A stretch of 36,101 bases of DNA from Bacteroidales bacterium (GTDB lineage Bacteria > Bacteroidota > Bacteroidia > Bacteroidales > UBA932): the NCBI GenBank assembly GCA_024401745.1, contig JAKSKK010000021.1:1-36101 (forward strand), read 5' to 3'. This document shows positions 21,665 through 30,081 of this stretch, piece by piece. The notes under the pieces are model-generated. The model saw only the letters and a program-made list of their open reading frames with translations, made no database searches and had not been told where the DNA came from. A program made the position numbers and the translations under genes. The first letter of the stretch is position 1. The number at the start of each line of letters is the position of its first letter.

Positions 21665-22377
21665 TGAAAAGATACATTCCTGACTTTATCACCTCGATGA
21701 ACATCGCTTGCGGTGCCGTCGGGGTGATTTTTGCTTTCAACGGCCGGATAGACCTCGCATTCATATTCATGCTGGCGGCTGCAGTGTTCGATTTCTTCGA
21801 CGGATTCGCCGCCCGCGCGCTCGACGCCTATTCCGACCTGGGCAAGGAGCTCGACTCCCTGTGCGACTGCGTGAGCTTCGGCGTCCTGCCTGCAGTGATG
21901 CTGTTCAACTGCAGCAATGCCTGCCAGTTCGGGCAGAGCTGGACCAGCTGGGCCGTCATACTGATATGCGTGTTCAGCGCACTCAGGCTCGCGAAGTTCA
22001 ACACCGACCCCAGGCAGACTTCCGGCTTCATAGGGCTCCCCACCCCCGCATGCGCAATCCTCATCGGAGCGCTCTGCTACTATGTGGCACACGACCCTTC
22101 CAGCGTGATTGCAGGATGGATGGCGAGCCCCGTGTTCGTGCCCGTTGTAAGCGTTGTCATGAGCTATCTGCTCATCAGCGAAATACCGATGTTCTCATTC
22201 AAGTTCCACAAGGGCGACCCCAGGCCGCTTGTCGTCAAGCGCATCGCCATGCTGGCAGTGATTGTGGTTGCCGTGCTGCTCTGCGTCATCTTCAAGCTGA
22301 ACTGGAGCCTGGCAGCGGTCATAGTCATGGCCTGCTACATAGTGAAGAACATCATCTACTGCATTTTTGACATCTGA
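21664..22377 (+). CDS. pssA: CDP-diacylglycerol-serine O-phosphatidyltransferase
   Basis: The integral membrane enzyme of 237 residues makes phosphatidylserine, the precursor of phosphatidylethanolamine. The CDP-alcohol phosphotransferase signature DG(x2)AR(x8)G(x3)D(x3)D is complete: D46-G47, A50-R51, G60, D64 and D68 in the FFDGFAARALDAYSDLGKEL stretch and the LDSLCD that follows. Around it are about six to eight hydrophobic helices (IACGAVGVIFAF at the start, VIVVAVLLCVIF near the end). The ATG overlaps the preceding stop by one base (TAATG), implying translational coupling to the peptidase gene. The assignment to serine as acceptor follows from family similarity and length; a glycerol-phosphate acceptor is less likely. 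Confidence 0.93.
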   Translation: MKRYIPDFITSMNIACGAVGVIFAFNGRIDLAFIFMLAAAVFDFFDGFAARALDAYSDLGKELDSLCDCVSFGVLPAVMLFNCSNACQFGQSWTSWAVILICVFSALRLAKFNTDPRQTSGFIGLPTPACAILIGALCYYVAHDPSSVIAGWMASPVFVPVVSVVMSYLLISEIPMFSFKFHKGDPRPLVVKRIAMLAVIVVAVLLCVIFKLNWSLAAVIVMACYIVKNIIYCIFDI

Positions 22378-22383
22378 TCTCTC

Positions 22384-23604
22384 ATGAAAGAAATTCCCGT
22401 ATTGCTGCTCACCGGATACCTCGGAAGCGGCAAGACCACTCTGGTCAACAGAATACTGTCAAACACTCAAGGAATCAAGTTCGCCGTGATCGTCAATGAC
22501 ATAGGCGAAGTCAACATCGACGCCACCCTCATCGAGAAGGACGGCATGATGGGCAAGAAGGACGACAGCCTTGTGGCCCTGCAGAACGGCTGTATATGCT
22601 GCACCCTCAAGATGGACCTCGTGGAGCAGCTGCACGACATCTGCGCGATGCAGAAGTTCGACTACATAGTGATCGAGGCCAGCGGAATATGCGAGCCCGA
22701 GCCCATAGCCAGGACCATCTGCTCCATCCCCTACATGGGGGCAGAGTACGTGAAGGACGGCATGCCCAGGCTCGACTGCATAGTCACGGTGGTCGACGCC
22801 CTCAGGATGAAGGACGAGTTCTCATGCGCAAAGTCCCTTCTCAGGAACGACATCGACGAAGAGGACATCGAGAACCTGGTGATACAGCAGATAGAATTCT
22901 GCAACATCATACTCCTCAACAAGGCCTCGGAGCTTGCTCCCGATGAACTCGGCAAGGTCAAGGAGATAGTCCGCGCACTGCAGCCCAAGGCAGAGATCAT
23001 CGAATGCGACTACGGCGACGTCGACTTCTCGAAGATACTCAACACCGACGAGTTCAGATACGACTCCGTAGCAGCGTCAGCTGCCTGGATCAGCGCCGTG
23101 GAGGACGGAGCAGACCATCATGACGATGACGACGACGATGATGATGACGACGACGAGCATGAGCATGAGCACGAGCACGAGGAGGGCCATCACCACCATC
23201 ATCACCATCACCACCACGAAGGCGAGGGAGAAGTCGAGGAATACGGCATTGGAACATACGTGTACTTCAACCGCAGGCCGTTCGACATCAACAAGTTCGA
23301 CAGCTTTGTGGCACGTCACTGGCCCCTCGGAATAATCAGGGCCAAGGGCATCTGCTACTTCAGCGAGGACACAGACCTCTGCTACCTCTTCGAGCAGGCC
23401 GGCAAGCAGGTTTCGATGAAGAACATAGGCCAGTGGTACGCCACCATGCCCAAGGACGAGCTCGAGGAGCAGCTCCTGGTCGACGCTCAGCTTCGCCGTG
23501 ACTGGGATCCGGAATACGGAGACAGGATGCAGAAGCTGGTCTTCATCGGCCAGGACCTCGACAAGAAGGCCATAAAGGCTGCGCTGGACTTCTGCCTGGA
23601 CTAA
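22384..23604 (+). CDS. COG0523 (CobW/ZigA-type) GTPase metallochaperone with acidic/His tract
   Basis: The protein of 406 residues has the G3E GTPase motifs: Walker A GYLGSGKTT (11-19), the metal-binding CxCC motif (C70, C72, C73 in NGCICC), an EASGICEP switch near 98-105 and NKAS (179-182). The C-terminal CobW_C domain follows (GTYVYFNRRPFDINKF onward). Between them, residues 241-286 contain a run of Asp, alternating Glu-His and a run of His, a strong transition-metal sink, most likely for zinc. Family members deliver metal to client enzymes during limitation. It starts 6 bp after the pssA stop. No Zur-like operator is evident. Its 3' end overlaps the convergent fimbrial gene by 4 bp. Confidence 0.93.
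   Translation: MKEIPVLLLTGYLGSGKTTLVNRILSNTQGIKFAVIVNDIGEVNIDATLIEKDGMMGKKDDSLVALQNGCICCTLKMDLVEQLHDICAMQKFDYIVIEASGICEPEPIARTICSIPYMGAEYVKDGMPRLDCIVTVVDALRMKDEFSCAKSLLRNDIDEEDIENLVIQQIEFCNIILLNKASELAPDELGKVKEIVRALQPKAEIIECDYGDVDFSKILNTDEFRYDSVAASAAWISAVEDGADHHDDDDDDDDDDDEHEHEHEHEEGHHHHHHHHHHEGEGEVEEYGIGTYVYFNRRPFDINKFDSFVARHWPLGIIRAKGICYFSEDTDLCYLFEQAGKQVSMKNIGQWYATMPKDELEEQLLVDAQLRRDWDPEYGDRMQKLVFIGQDLDKKAIKAALDFCLD
23104..23241 (+). repeat. Low-complexity GAC/CAC-rich coding tract
   Basis: The tract encodes the Asp-rich, Glu-His and His-rich stretch of the metallochaperone. Simple triplet-like repeats here can change length by slippage without breaking the frame. Confidence 0.8.
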
Positions 23605-26600
23605 TAGGCATTGCGCCAGCTGTAGCGTACGCTGTCGCCAGAGAGCGACAGCGCCTCATGCAGGAGGAACATCCTGATGTGGCCTGCGTTACCGCGGTAG
23701 TCGGCAGCTCCCCCTTTGAAAGTCAATCCATTCATTCTCGCGCCGGTGCTGAACGTCAGTTCCGGCGCGAACTGTCCTATGAGGTCGAGCAGGTCGGAGT
23801 CGCCGTCCTTTGAGAAAGGAAGGTGAATCTCCTGGTTGCCGTACCAGCTTGGCAGCGATTCAGGCGACCTGTGATTAAAGTCCACCCTCCAGGGCTGGTC
23901 GTTGCAGAGACCGTCCTCGACGTCGCCATAGAACACATGCTGCACCTGAGTGCGCAGGGCATACGGCTGAGTTTCGGAGAGCATCACCAGCTGGTCGTCG
24001 ACTCCATCGGTATGTAAAGACCAGCAGACCGACGTCTGCTTCCTGAGGTCACTCACGGCGCGTCCGTCTGTCTTGTGATATCCAAGCAGGCTGAAATACA
24101 GCGACTTATGGAATTTCAGAAGGACCAGTGAGGTAGCTGCGGTATTGTCGAATTCCACATACTTGTCGCGGTTCTCGACAGTTCCGGTTATGAGCCTGAG
24201 GCCGGAGCTGCAAAGCGAGTCGAACACGTCAGAGACGCTCCTTGAATACGTACCCAGCCAGTCGGTATATGTATCGAAGCAAAGACCGCTCGAGAGATTG
24301 TACTTGGTCTTCCCGAAATACTGGTTCTCAGGAAGCGACAGGAAGTCATCGGCGTATGTGAGATAGGTCTTGATCTTGCCGCCCCATGAAACGAAGGAAT
24401 TCCACTCGTCACGCTGAATCAGGATCATGGGGTCCTTCCATGTGGTCGCCCCGGATACTGAGCTGTAGAAGGTTGACGGCCAGTCCTCGACAGGGCGTTC
24501 GTAATAGCTGGCCTTTCCGTAGATGCCGGTCTCGTTGCAGTATCCGCCTGCCACGCACACCATCACAGTGCTGTCGAAGCTGAAAAGGTCCTCAGTGAAG
24601 AGCTCGCCGCTGTTCCTGTTCCTTACGCACAGCCGGGCCGTAAGCTTACCTCCATACTGGCTGTAAGGGTCATCGTTCAGCCAGGTGTCGATGCCGTCGA
24701 TGTTCTTTATGGCTACAGAGCGGCATTCGCTGCCGTCGTCGGCAAAGAGCCGTACCGACCAGTAGTCGCGGTTCCCCACCCCGTCGGACTTGATTATCGA
24801 CGTGCCCGTGAATGCATTGAAGCTGTTCCTGCCGCTGAAATCGACGTGAGTCCTGTAGCTTGCGGACAGCTTTCCCGGAACCTTGGAGTTCACGAGGCCT
24901 TCATATCCAGAGGCATCGAACAGCTCGCCTATGTTGCCCAAAGGCTCGTATGAACGGTATTCCTTCAGGTAAACCCCGGTTCTGGCGGTATATGCGCTGC
25001 TGTAGGCCGGTGCGATCGACAGCTGACCCAGCTGCATGGAAGCGGGCAGCGACTCGAGCCGGATGCCGCCTGCACTGTACCCCGAGAGCGCAACCGTCAG
25101 GTTCCTGGAGTTTCGTGTGCATGAAAGCAGAGGGGCAAAGTCGCCGTCAAGGCTAAGCACAGGAGCCAGCAAAGTATTCTTCAGTTCAGGCACGAAGCTG
25201 CTTTCCGACAGCTCGGTCTTGCCTTCAGCATCGGCATAGTATGCATACGTGTCGGTTACCGAAGTGCCGTCGAGATAGCATCTCATGCCCGAGCGCATGT
25301 ACATGAAGTTCAGGTACACAGGGCGGACGGTGACCGTGAAGTTCGCTGAAATGCCGCCTGCGGTGATCCTCAGCGAGACGTTCCCGACGTCCAGGCCCTT
25401 GAGCGACCAGGTGCGCACAGAATTGCCGGCAGCGGCCTCCAGCGGTTCTATGCTGACGCAGTTGCCTCCGGCTATGGCCGTGCACTCCGCGTCATAGTCT
25501 TCGGGGAGTTCACTTATCTTGAGTATGCGCTCCTGCGCCACCCTGAAGTTGTTGAAGTCAGAAGAATTCATGCTGATGTCCCCTGTGAAGTGCACATAGC
25601 AGGTATCCCTCATGCAGTGCCAGCGGTCGGTCACGACCAGCATGGCTGTCTTGCCTATGTTCTCATCCAACGACCGGAAATAGTAACGGCCCACGACGTC
25701 GGAAGTCTTCTGCTTGTCGGCCGTAGTGGCCACATACCTTATGAAGTCTCCCGACAGACGGTCGGGCTCATCCGAAGCCCAGAGGTCCGAAAAGCTTAGC
25801 ATGCCGTTGTCGGAAGAGCAGTCCTCCTCGAAGAACCACTCCCCTCGTCTGGCGCTTGCAAGCCTGTCGGGCTGCCTGATGCCCATGTACCTCGGGATCG
25901 CATCCTCCAGATCCACACCAGTGCCGCTGTACCATACAAAGAGCTTGGATTCCACACCCGGCTCCACGGTTATGTCGTGATAGGAGAACTGCAGCCTCTC
26001 GGAATCATTGTTCCAGCTCGGGCCATGCTCTATCTTCCAGGCAGGAGGAGACAGGAGCGAATTCGCGTCGAAATCGACGGCCAGGAAGTTCTCCGACCCT
26101 GCAATGACGTTGAAGTCAGTGCAGTTGTCCTGCCCGAGATACATCCTGTAGATAACCTCTCCCATGAAAGGATTGGCATCGGATGCGACGGTCTTGTCCA
26201 TGGAGAACTCGAGATAGGTCAGCCTGTCGGCCACATGGGCGCCGTACAGCCGCTCGATTTCCGGCCTGCTCTTCAGATACGGGTCCATATTGCCCTTCAG
26301 CAGGACTCCCTGTCTGTTTTCGGGTACATAGAGGTCATAGTAGAAGAATCTGTCCTCCGGGGCCGAAGCCGCGTCAGCAGACGGGACTATCAGGGCAAAG
26401 GAGGCGTCGGAATCGCCAGATGCCACGTCATCCGCCACCCTGGCGGCAGAACCGTCGGGCGAGAAAGGCTGGAGATAGCGGTTGCTGTTCATTACCTTCA
26501 GATACTCGCCCTGCATGACCTTCCTCCAGGAAGAGGAGCCTGTCTGCAGGTCTAGTCCTTTCATGTTCACGCGAAGCCTGAACCAGGCAACGAGGCTTCC

Positions 26601-27086
26601 AAGGGGAATCTCCACATCTGCCTCTCCCGGCCTTACGTCAGTCAGTGTGCCGGCCATCGGTATTCCGCTGAGTGCCAGGTCACTGAAATCATCAGGAAGC
26701 ATGAAGCCGAACATCTTCAAATCGTCCTTGCCGGTCGGAAGGGTCTGTGTAAGATCTCCCATGTTCACAAGGGCATACAGATCGTATGCATTGCCTTCAG
26801 GCAGGCTGCAGCTGAAGCTGAACACTTCCCTGGCATCCGGCTCGTCATACTCGGAGTACATCAGCTCTCCAGTATCGGAGCGGTATGCCGCCCAGGTGAC
26901 TGACAGTATCCTTCCCTCCAGGTCAGAGGGCAGCACGCTCCTCGTCCCAACTCCGGACGGGGTCACCATCCGGGCACAGAGGATGTCTCCACCTTTCTCA
27001 GATTCATAAAGTTCCGAAGCGGTTTCGCATGAAGCCGCAATCAGGCACAGTGCTGCCAGCAGCTTAAATTTCAACATTCTTGTCAT
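23601..27086 (-). CDS. Large fimbria-associated lipoprotein (tip or accessory candidate)
   Basis: The protein of 1161 residues starts with MTRMLKFKLLAALCLIAASC, a lipoprotein signal peptide ending in a lipobox cysteine. The N-terminal third has a fimbrillin-like pattern (RILSVTWAAYRSDTGEL, YDLYALVNMGDL, PLGSLVAWFRLRVN), as in the DUF4906 proteins that close many Bacteroidales fimbrial operons. The middle has Ig-like strands (ISANFTVTVRPVYLNF). The start may be 27086 or the Met at 27077; both overlap the FimB/Mfa2-type gene (stop at 27064). As the last and largest gene of the operon it is a candidate for a tip adhesin or an adaptor, but I see no lectin or vWA motif. DUF4906 membership needs a profile search. 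Confidence 0.82.
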   Translation of the reverse strand: MTRMLKFKLLAALCLIAASCETASELYESEKGGDILCARMVTPSGVGTRSVLPSDLEGRILSVTWAAYRSDTGELMYSEYDEPDAREVFSFSCSLPEGNAYDLYALVNMGDLTQTLPTGKDDLKMFGFMLPDDFSDLALSGIPMAGTLTDVRPGEADVEIPLGSLVAWFRLRVNMKGLDLQTGSSSWRKVMQGEYLKVMNSNRYLQPFSPDGSAARVADDVASGDSDASFALIVPSADAASAPEDRFFYYDLYVPENRQGVLLKGNMDPYLKSRPEIERLYGAHVADRLTYLEFSMDKTVASDANPFMGEVIYRMYLGQDNCTDFNVIAGSENFLAVDFDANSLLSPPAWKIEHGPSWNNDSERLQFSYHDITVEPGVESKLFVWYSGTGVDLEDAIPRYMGIRQPDRLASARRGEWFFEEDCSSDNGMLSFSDLWASDEPDRLSGDFIRYVATTADKQKTSDVVGRYYFRSLDENIGKTAMLVVTDRWHCMRDTCYVHFTGDISMNSSDFNNFRVAQERILKISELPEDYDAECTAIAGGNCVSIEPLEAAAGNSVRTWSLKGLDVGNVSLRITAGGISANFTVTVRPVYLNFMYMRSGMRCYLDGTSVTDTYAYYADAEGKTELSESSFVPELKNTLLAPVLSLDGDFAPLLSCTRNSRNLTVALSGYSAGGIRLESLPASMQLGQLSIAPAYSSAYTARTGVYLKEYRSYEPLGNIGELFDASGYEGLVNSKVPGKLSASYRTHVDFSGRNSFNAFTGTSIIKSDGVGNRDYWSVRLFADDGSECRSVAIKNIDGIDTWLNDDPYSQYGGKLTARLCVRNRNSGELFTEDLFSFDSTVMVCVAGGYCNETGIYGKASYYERPVEDWPSTFYSSVSGATTWKDPMILIQRDEWNSFVSWGGKIKTYLTYADDFLSLPENQYFGKTKYNLSSGLCFDTYTDWLGTYSRSVSDVFDSLCSSGLRLITGTVENRDKYVEFDNTAATSLVLLKFHKSLYFSLLGYHKTDGRAVSDLRKQTSVCWSLHTDGVDDQLVMLSETQPYALRTQVQHVFYGDVEDGLCNDQPWRVDFNHRSPESLPSWYGNQEIHLPFSKDGDSDLLDLIGQFAPELTFSTGARMNGLTFKGGAADYRGNAGHIRMFLLHEALSLSGDSVRYSWRNAY

Positions 27087-27888
27087 TTTCACTTCCCTCC
27101 CATTCGCTGATTTCGACCGTGACCTCCGCACGGGCATAGTCAACTCTCAAAGAAACATCATCAAGGTCCTCCTTCGTCCAGTCATAGTACACTGCCGCCA
27201 TGGCATCGGAAAGACTCACGGTATATTGCAGTTCCCAGTCGGCCTCCGAGTCTCCAACGGGCAGAAGCACGTCAAGGAACAGACTGGAATCGGACGACTG
27301 GCGCAGCAGCAGCGTCCTGTACTCTCCCAGAGTGTTGGGATACACCAGGGTGCTGAAGCTACCTCTTACGGGCTGCAGGTCGAATATGTCGAGCCCGGAG
27401 CAGTCGCCGCGCACCCTGAAGATATATGGATAACCCTCCATAGGATTCTCCAGCAGGAAATCCACGCGGCAATACTGCTTGTGAGGCACTGCGTACAGCC
27501 TGTGTTCATCGCCCTGCGGCAGAAACAGCTCACGATAGGACATTATCGGGTCCGAAGCCTCCCCTGCAGGTATGTATATGCTGTTCCCCGAAACATGACT
27601 CTTGTCAAGCCCGCACACGCATGCGGCTTTCACCTCACGCCGGGGAACAGCTACCGAATAGCCGTCAGGAACGTAATCCGCAAGGATGATGTCGTCCCTG
27701 GAATCAAAACCGTCTGAACTGAAAGCAACGGTACCGGAACTGAAACCGTCCCTGACAAACTCATCCACAATCAAATCCACATAACAGGGACACAGCGACC
27801 GGTCCTCCTTCACGGAGCAGGAGCACAGAACGAGCAGCGCCACCTCCATTCCAGTCATCATACAGGACGTTTTCATATTCCGGAACAT
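27064..27888 (-). CDS. FimB/Mfa2-family fimbrial anchor lipoprotein
   Basis: The protein of 274 residues has a lipoprotein signal (MEVALLVLCSCSVKEDRSLCPCYVDL when read from the internal Met, split here as MEVALLVLCSC and VKEDRSLCPCYVDL). The KEDRSLCPCY region after the lipid cysteine is typical of Mfa2/FimB, the proteins that anchor fimbriae in the outer membrane and limit their length. Beta-rich transthyretin-like strands follow (YCRVDFLLEN, YIFRVRGDCSGLDIF, SLFLDVLLPVG). The start at 27888 is 1 bp from the upstream stop; a Met at 27876 is an alternative. The C-terminus overlaps the next gene. The position directly behind two fimbrillin-like genes supports the role. Confidence 0.87.
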   Translation of the reverse strand: MFRNMKTSCMMTGMEVALLVLCSCSVKEDRSLCPCYVDLIVDEFVRDGFSSGTVAFSSDGFDSRDDIILADYVPDGYSVAVPRREVKAACVCGLDKSHVSGNSIYIPAGEASDPIMSYRELFLPQGDEHRLYAVPHKQYCRVDFLLENPMEGYPYIFRVRGDCSGLDIFDLQPVRGSFSTLVYPNTLGEYRTLLLRQSSDSSLFLDVLLPVGDSEADWELQYTVSLSDAMAAVYYDWTKEDLDDVSLRVDYARAEVTVEISEWEGSENDKNVEI

Positions 27889-27889
27889 G

Positions 27890-28981
27890 TCAGATTTCAG
27901 GATTGTAGTTCTCCCCGCTCTCCCAGTCCTCGACGGTGATCACAGGAACCATGTCGGTAAACTCCACAGGATCGTTGGGATCGGTGGATCCGGGACGCTT
28001 CACTGTAAGGTTCACCCTGTACTGCTTGTTGCTCTCGAGCGATTCGAACGTCACGGGATAATAGTAGGTGTCCCAGCTCTGACCGCTCTTCAGTTCAGCC
28101 TCGACCACCAGCATCGTCGCGCGCGGGCACCAGCCATTGTCTCGGCTGAACTCGCAGTTGTTGGGATAGGAGTAGAAAGTATGCACAGTGCGGCAGGCCG
28201 AGCCATAGTTGACCTCGACTGAAGGATCGACCTTGTCATAGATAAGGTCCTTCTGAGGCGATGTAGTCTCGGCAGCCATACGCGCGTACCAGTACTTCTG
28301 GTCGGTAAGTGAGGCAGCCTTCACCGTCTGGCCGAAATTGGTCATGGCCGGCACGTTCATGAGGTAGCAGGCCTTTATGCGGAACATCCCGGTGGCCTGA
28401 TACGAGGGTGCGATGAAATCGTTCGCGACGCTCTCGAGGATGACGGAAGCGCACACTCGTTTCACCTTGACCGACACTTCCGCACTTCCCGAACGGAGTT
28501 CCTCGGTCGTGCTGCCTATCATGAACAGCTTCGTGGAAGAATTGTCCTTCAGTTCGGTAGTCAGTGCCAGAAGGTCGTTCCTGTTCGATACACCGCCGTC
28601 TTTTGCTGTATGGTCCACAGCATCGTTCACCACGGCCCATATCTCTCTGGTTCCTGCCGTGCACTTCAGCTTCATCTTGCCGTAGGTTCCATTCTCGCCC
28701 ACAAGTGGATTGGGGAATCCGGCGCTCGCACACACGTCAAGCATGCCGCTGTCAGGGCCGTCGCCTGCGCGGAACACGAACACCTGCACGTTGTTTATCA
28801 CTGTCTCGTTCTCGGAAGACTGAGACGCAACCTTGGTAAGGGCATGGCCATCATTCAGGTTCACTGTAAGCAGGCACTCGCCTGGGGTGGGTTCAGCCGC
28901 AGTCAGCTCATCCGAGTTCTGCTTGTTGCAGGAAAGCATGGCTAAAGAAAATGCCAGCAGCAGTATTATTGTCTTATTCAT
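27890..28981 (-). CDS. Fimbrillin-like lipoprotein, second paralogue
   Basis: The protein of 363 residues starts with a lipoprotein signal (MNKTIILLLAFSLAMLSC). The mature part fits the FimA/Mfa1-type fimbrillin pattern: INNVQVFVFRAGDG, GTREIWAVVND, VSVKVKRVCASVILESV, the YLMNVPAMTNFGQT segment and a C-terminal VPVITVEDWESGENYNPEI strand of the type used for subunit polymerisation. It is related to the gene upstream (shared YLxNV...GQTxKA block and the terminal W-x-x-G-x-x-Y motif), so the two are tandem paralogues; one may be the shaft and the other an accessory or tip subunit. Gaps of 12 bp upstream and 1 bp downstream indicate one operon. Confidence 0.87.
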   Translation of the reverse strand: MNKTIILLLAFSLAMLSCNKQNSDELTAAEPTPGECLLTVNLNDGHALTKVASQSSENETVINNVQVFVFRAGDGPDSGMLDVCASAGFPNPLVGENGTYGKMKLKCTAGTREIWAVVNDAVDHTAKDGGVSNRNDLLALTTELKDNSSTKLFMIGSTTEELRSGSAEVSVKVKRVCASVILESVANDFIAPSYQATGMFRIKACYLMNVPAMTNFGQTVKAASLTDQKYWYARMAAETTSPQKDLIYDKVDPSVEVNYGSACRTVHTFYSYPNNCEFSRDNGWCPRATMLVVEAELKSGQSWDTYYYPVTFESLESNKQYRVNLTVKRPGSTDPNDPVEFTDMVPVITVEDWESGENYNPEI

Positions 28982-28993
28982 GATCTCTTCGTT

Positions 28994-30070
28994 TTAGATG
29001 GTTTCAGAATACTCGCTTCCGTCGGTCCAGTCCTTGACGACAACGGTTGCAGAGAGTGCGCCCTTGGTTATGAGCGAGCCGAAGTCGTCGTCGCCGGGTC
29101 TTTGGCCGGGCATGGTTATGGTCAGGCTTACATTGTAGCTGTTGTTGGATTTGAGCTCACCCAGGCCAACGGGGTACCAGTAGTCGACACCACCTATGGT
29201 GGCTATGACATAGAGCACTGATCTGCAGCCATTTGCCGGGAAGCCATTGCCTCTTGCTACGGGATCGGCAGTCGACGCATTCCTGAAACCATACACCGAC
29301 TTCCCCGTCAGGCTTGCACTACCGGCATTAGTCACCTGGCTGCCTATGGTACAGAAGGTCACAGCAGCGTTCTCGGCCTTGGTGGAACCGTTGCCGATGA
29401 CGTTGGCTTCTGTAAGGTTGGTACCGTTGTGGCCCAGCCTGTTGCACCATGAAGAGGCCTTTGCCGTCTGGCCTAGATTGTCGTTGCAAACCACATTGGC
29501 AAGGTATGCGGACTTTACGGTCAGGGCGCCGTATGAAGAAGGCAGGCTGTTGGACACTTTCACCAGCGACACCTTTGCCGCGAATCTTGAAAGCTGTATG
29601 GAAGCCTGACTAGTCTTGTCTGCTATGACGCTGATTCCGGAAGCGCTACCCTCCATTGCAAAAGATGTGGAGGTAGCGTCAGACAGGAGCACCTCTATTG
29701 CCTTGAATGAGGCTATGTCACTCACTGACGCGAACTTGGACGCGGCCACGTTCGCAACGGCCCATACGTCTTTTGTTCCTGTCCTGACATTGAGCGTGAC
29801 GCCCGTCGTTCCTATGTCTGAAATCTCGGCTCCGGTGCACTCATGGCTGATCTCGAGCTTGCCTTCAGAGTTGAACACTGCGATGTACAGCGAGTTGAGC
29901 TTCTTTTCGTCGTCCGTGGCCGCAGCCTTGGTGGCGGCCAGTTCAGGCAGTGTCAGGTTGATGATGCCCGGAGTTTCACCGGAGGGGCCTCCATCGGGGA
30001 AAGTCCCTGATGTCTTGCTGCAGCCTGCCATGCAGAGCGCCGCAGCGCAAATGATCAGAATCTTTTTCAT
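28994..30070 (-). CDS. Fimbrillin-like lipoprotein, first paralogue
   Basis: The protein of 358 residues has the lipobox signal MKKILIICAAALCMAGC. An Ala/Lys-rich segment (PELAATKAAATDDEKK) before the first fimbrillin strand (LNSLYIAVFNSEGKL) is where a trypsin-like protease would remove the propeptide in type V pili. GTKDVWAVANVAAS, SIQLSRFAAKVSLVKV and the YLANVVCNDNLGQTAKA block follow, and the C-terminus is VVVKDWTDGSEYSETI. These are the hallmarks of major fimbrial subunits of the FimA/Mfa1 superfamily. It follows the OmpA-like gene by 11 bp. Its low-complexity Ala/Ser/Thr composition is usual for exposed shaft proteins. Which paralogue is the main subunit cannot be decided from sequence. 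Confidence 0.88.
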   Translation of the reverse strand: MKKILIICAAALCMAGCSKTSGTFPDGGPSGETPGIINLTLPELAATKAAATDDEKKLNSLYIAVFNSEGKLEISHECTGAEISDIGTTGVTLNVRTGTKDVWAVANVAASKFASVSDIASFKAIEVLLSDATSTSFAMEGSASGISVIADKTSQASIQLSRFAAKVSLVKVSNSLPSSYGALTVKSAYLANVVCNDNLGQTAKASSWCNRLGHNGTNLTEANVIGNGSTKAENAAVTFCTIGSQVTNAGSASLTGKSVYGFRNASTADPVARGNGFPANGCRSVLYVIATIGGVDYWYPVGLGELKSNNSYNVSLTITMPGQRPGDDDFGSLITKGALSATVVVKDWTDGSEYSETI

Positions 30071-30081
30071 ATTGTGTTTAG

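Noticed and set aside
23104-23241. CRISPR-like or microsatellite array
   Set aside because: The repeats are triplet codons of the Asp/His tract inside a metallochaperone gene; no spacer structure. No CRISPR array is seen anywhere in the window.
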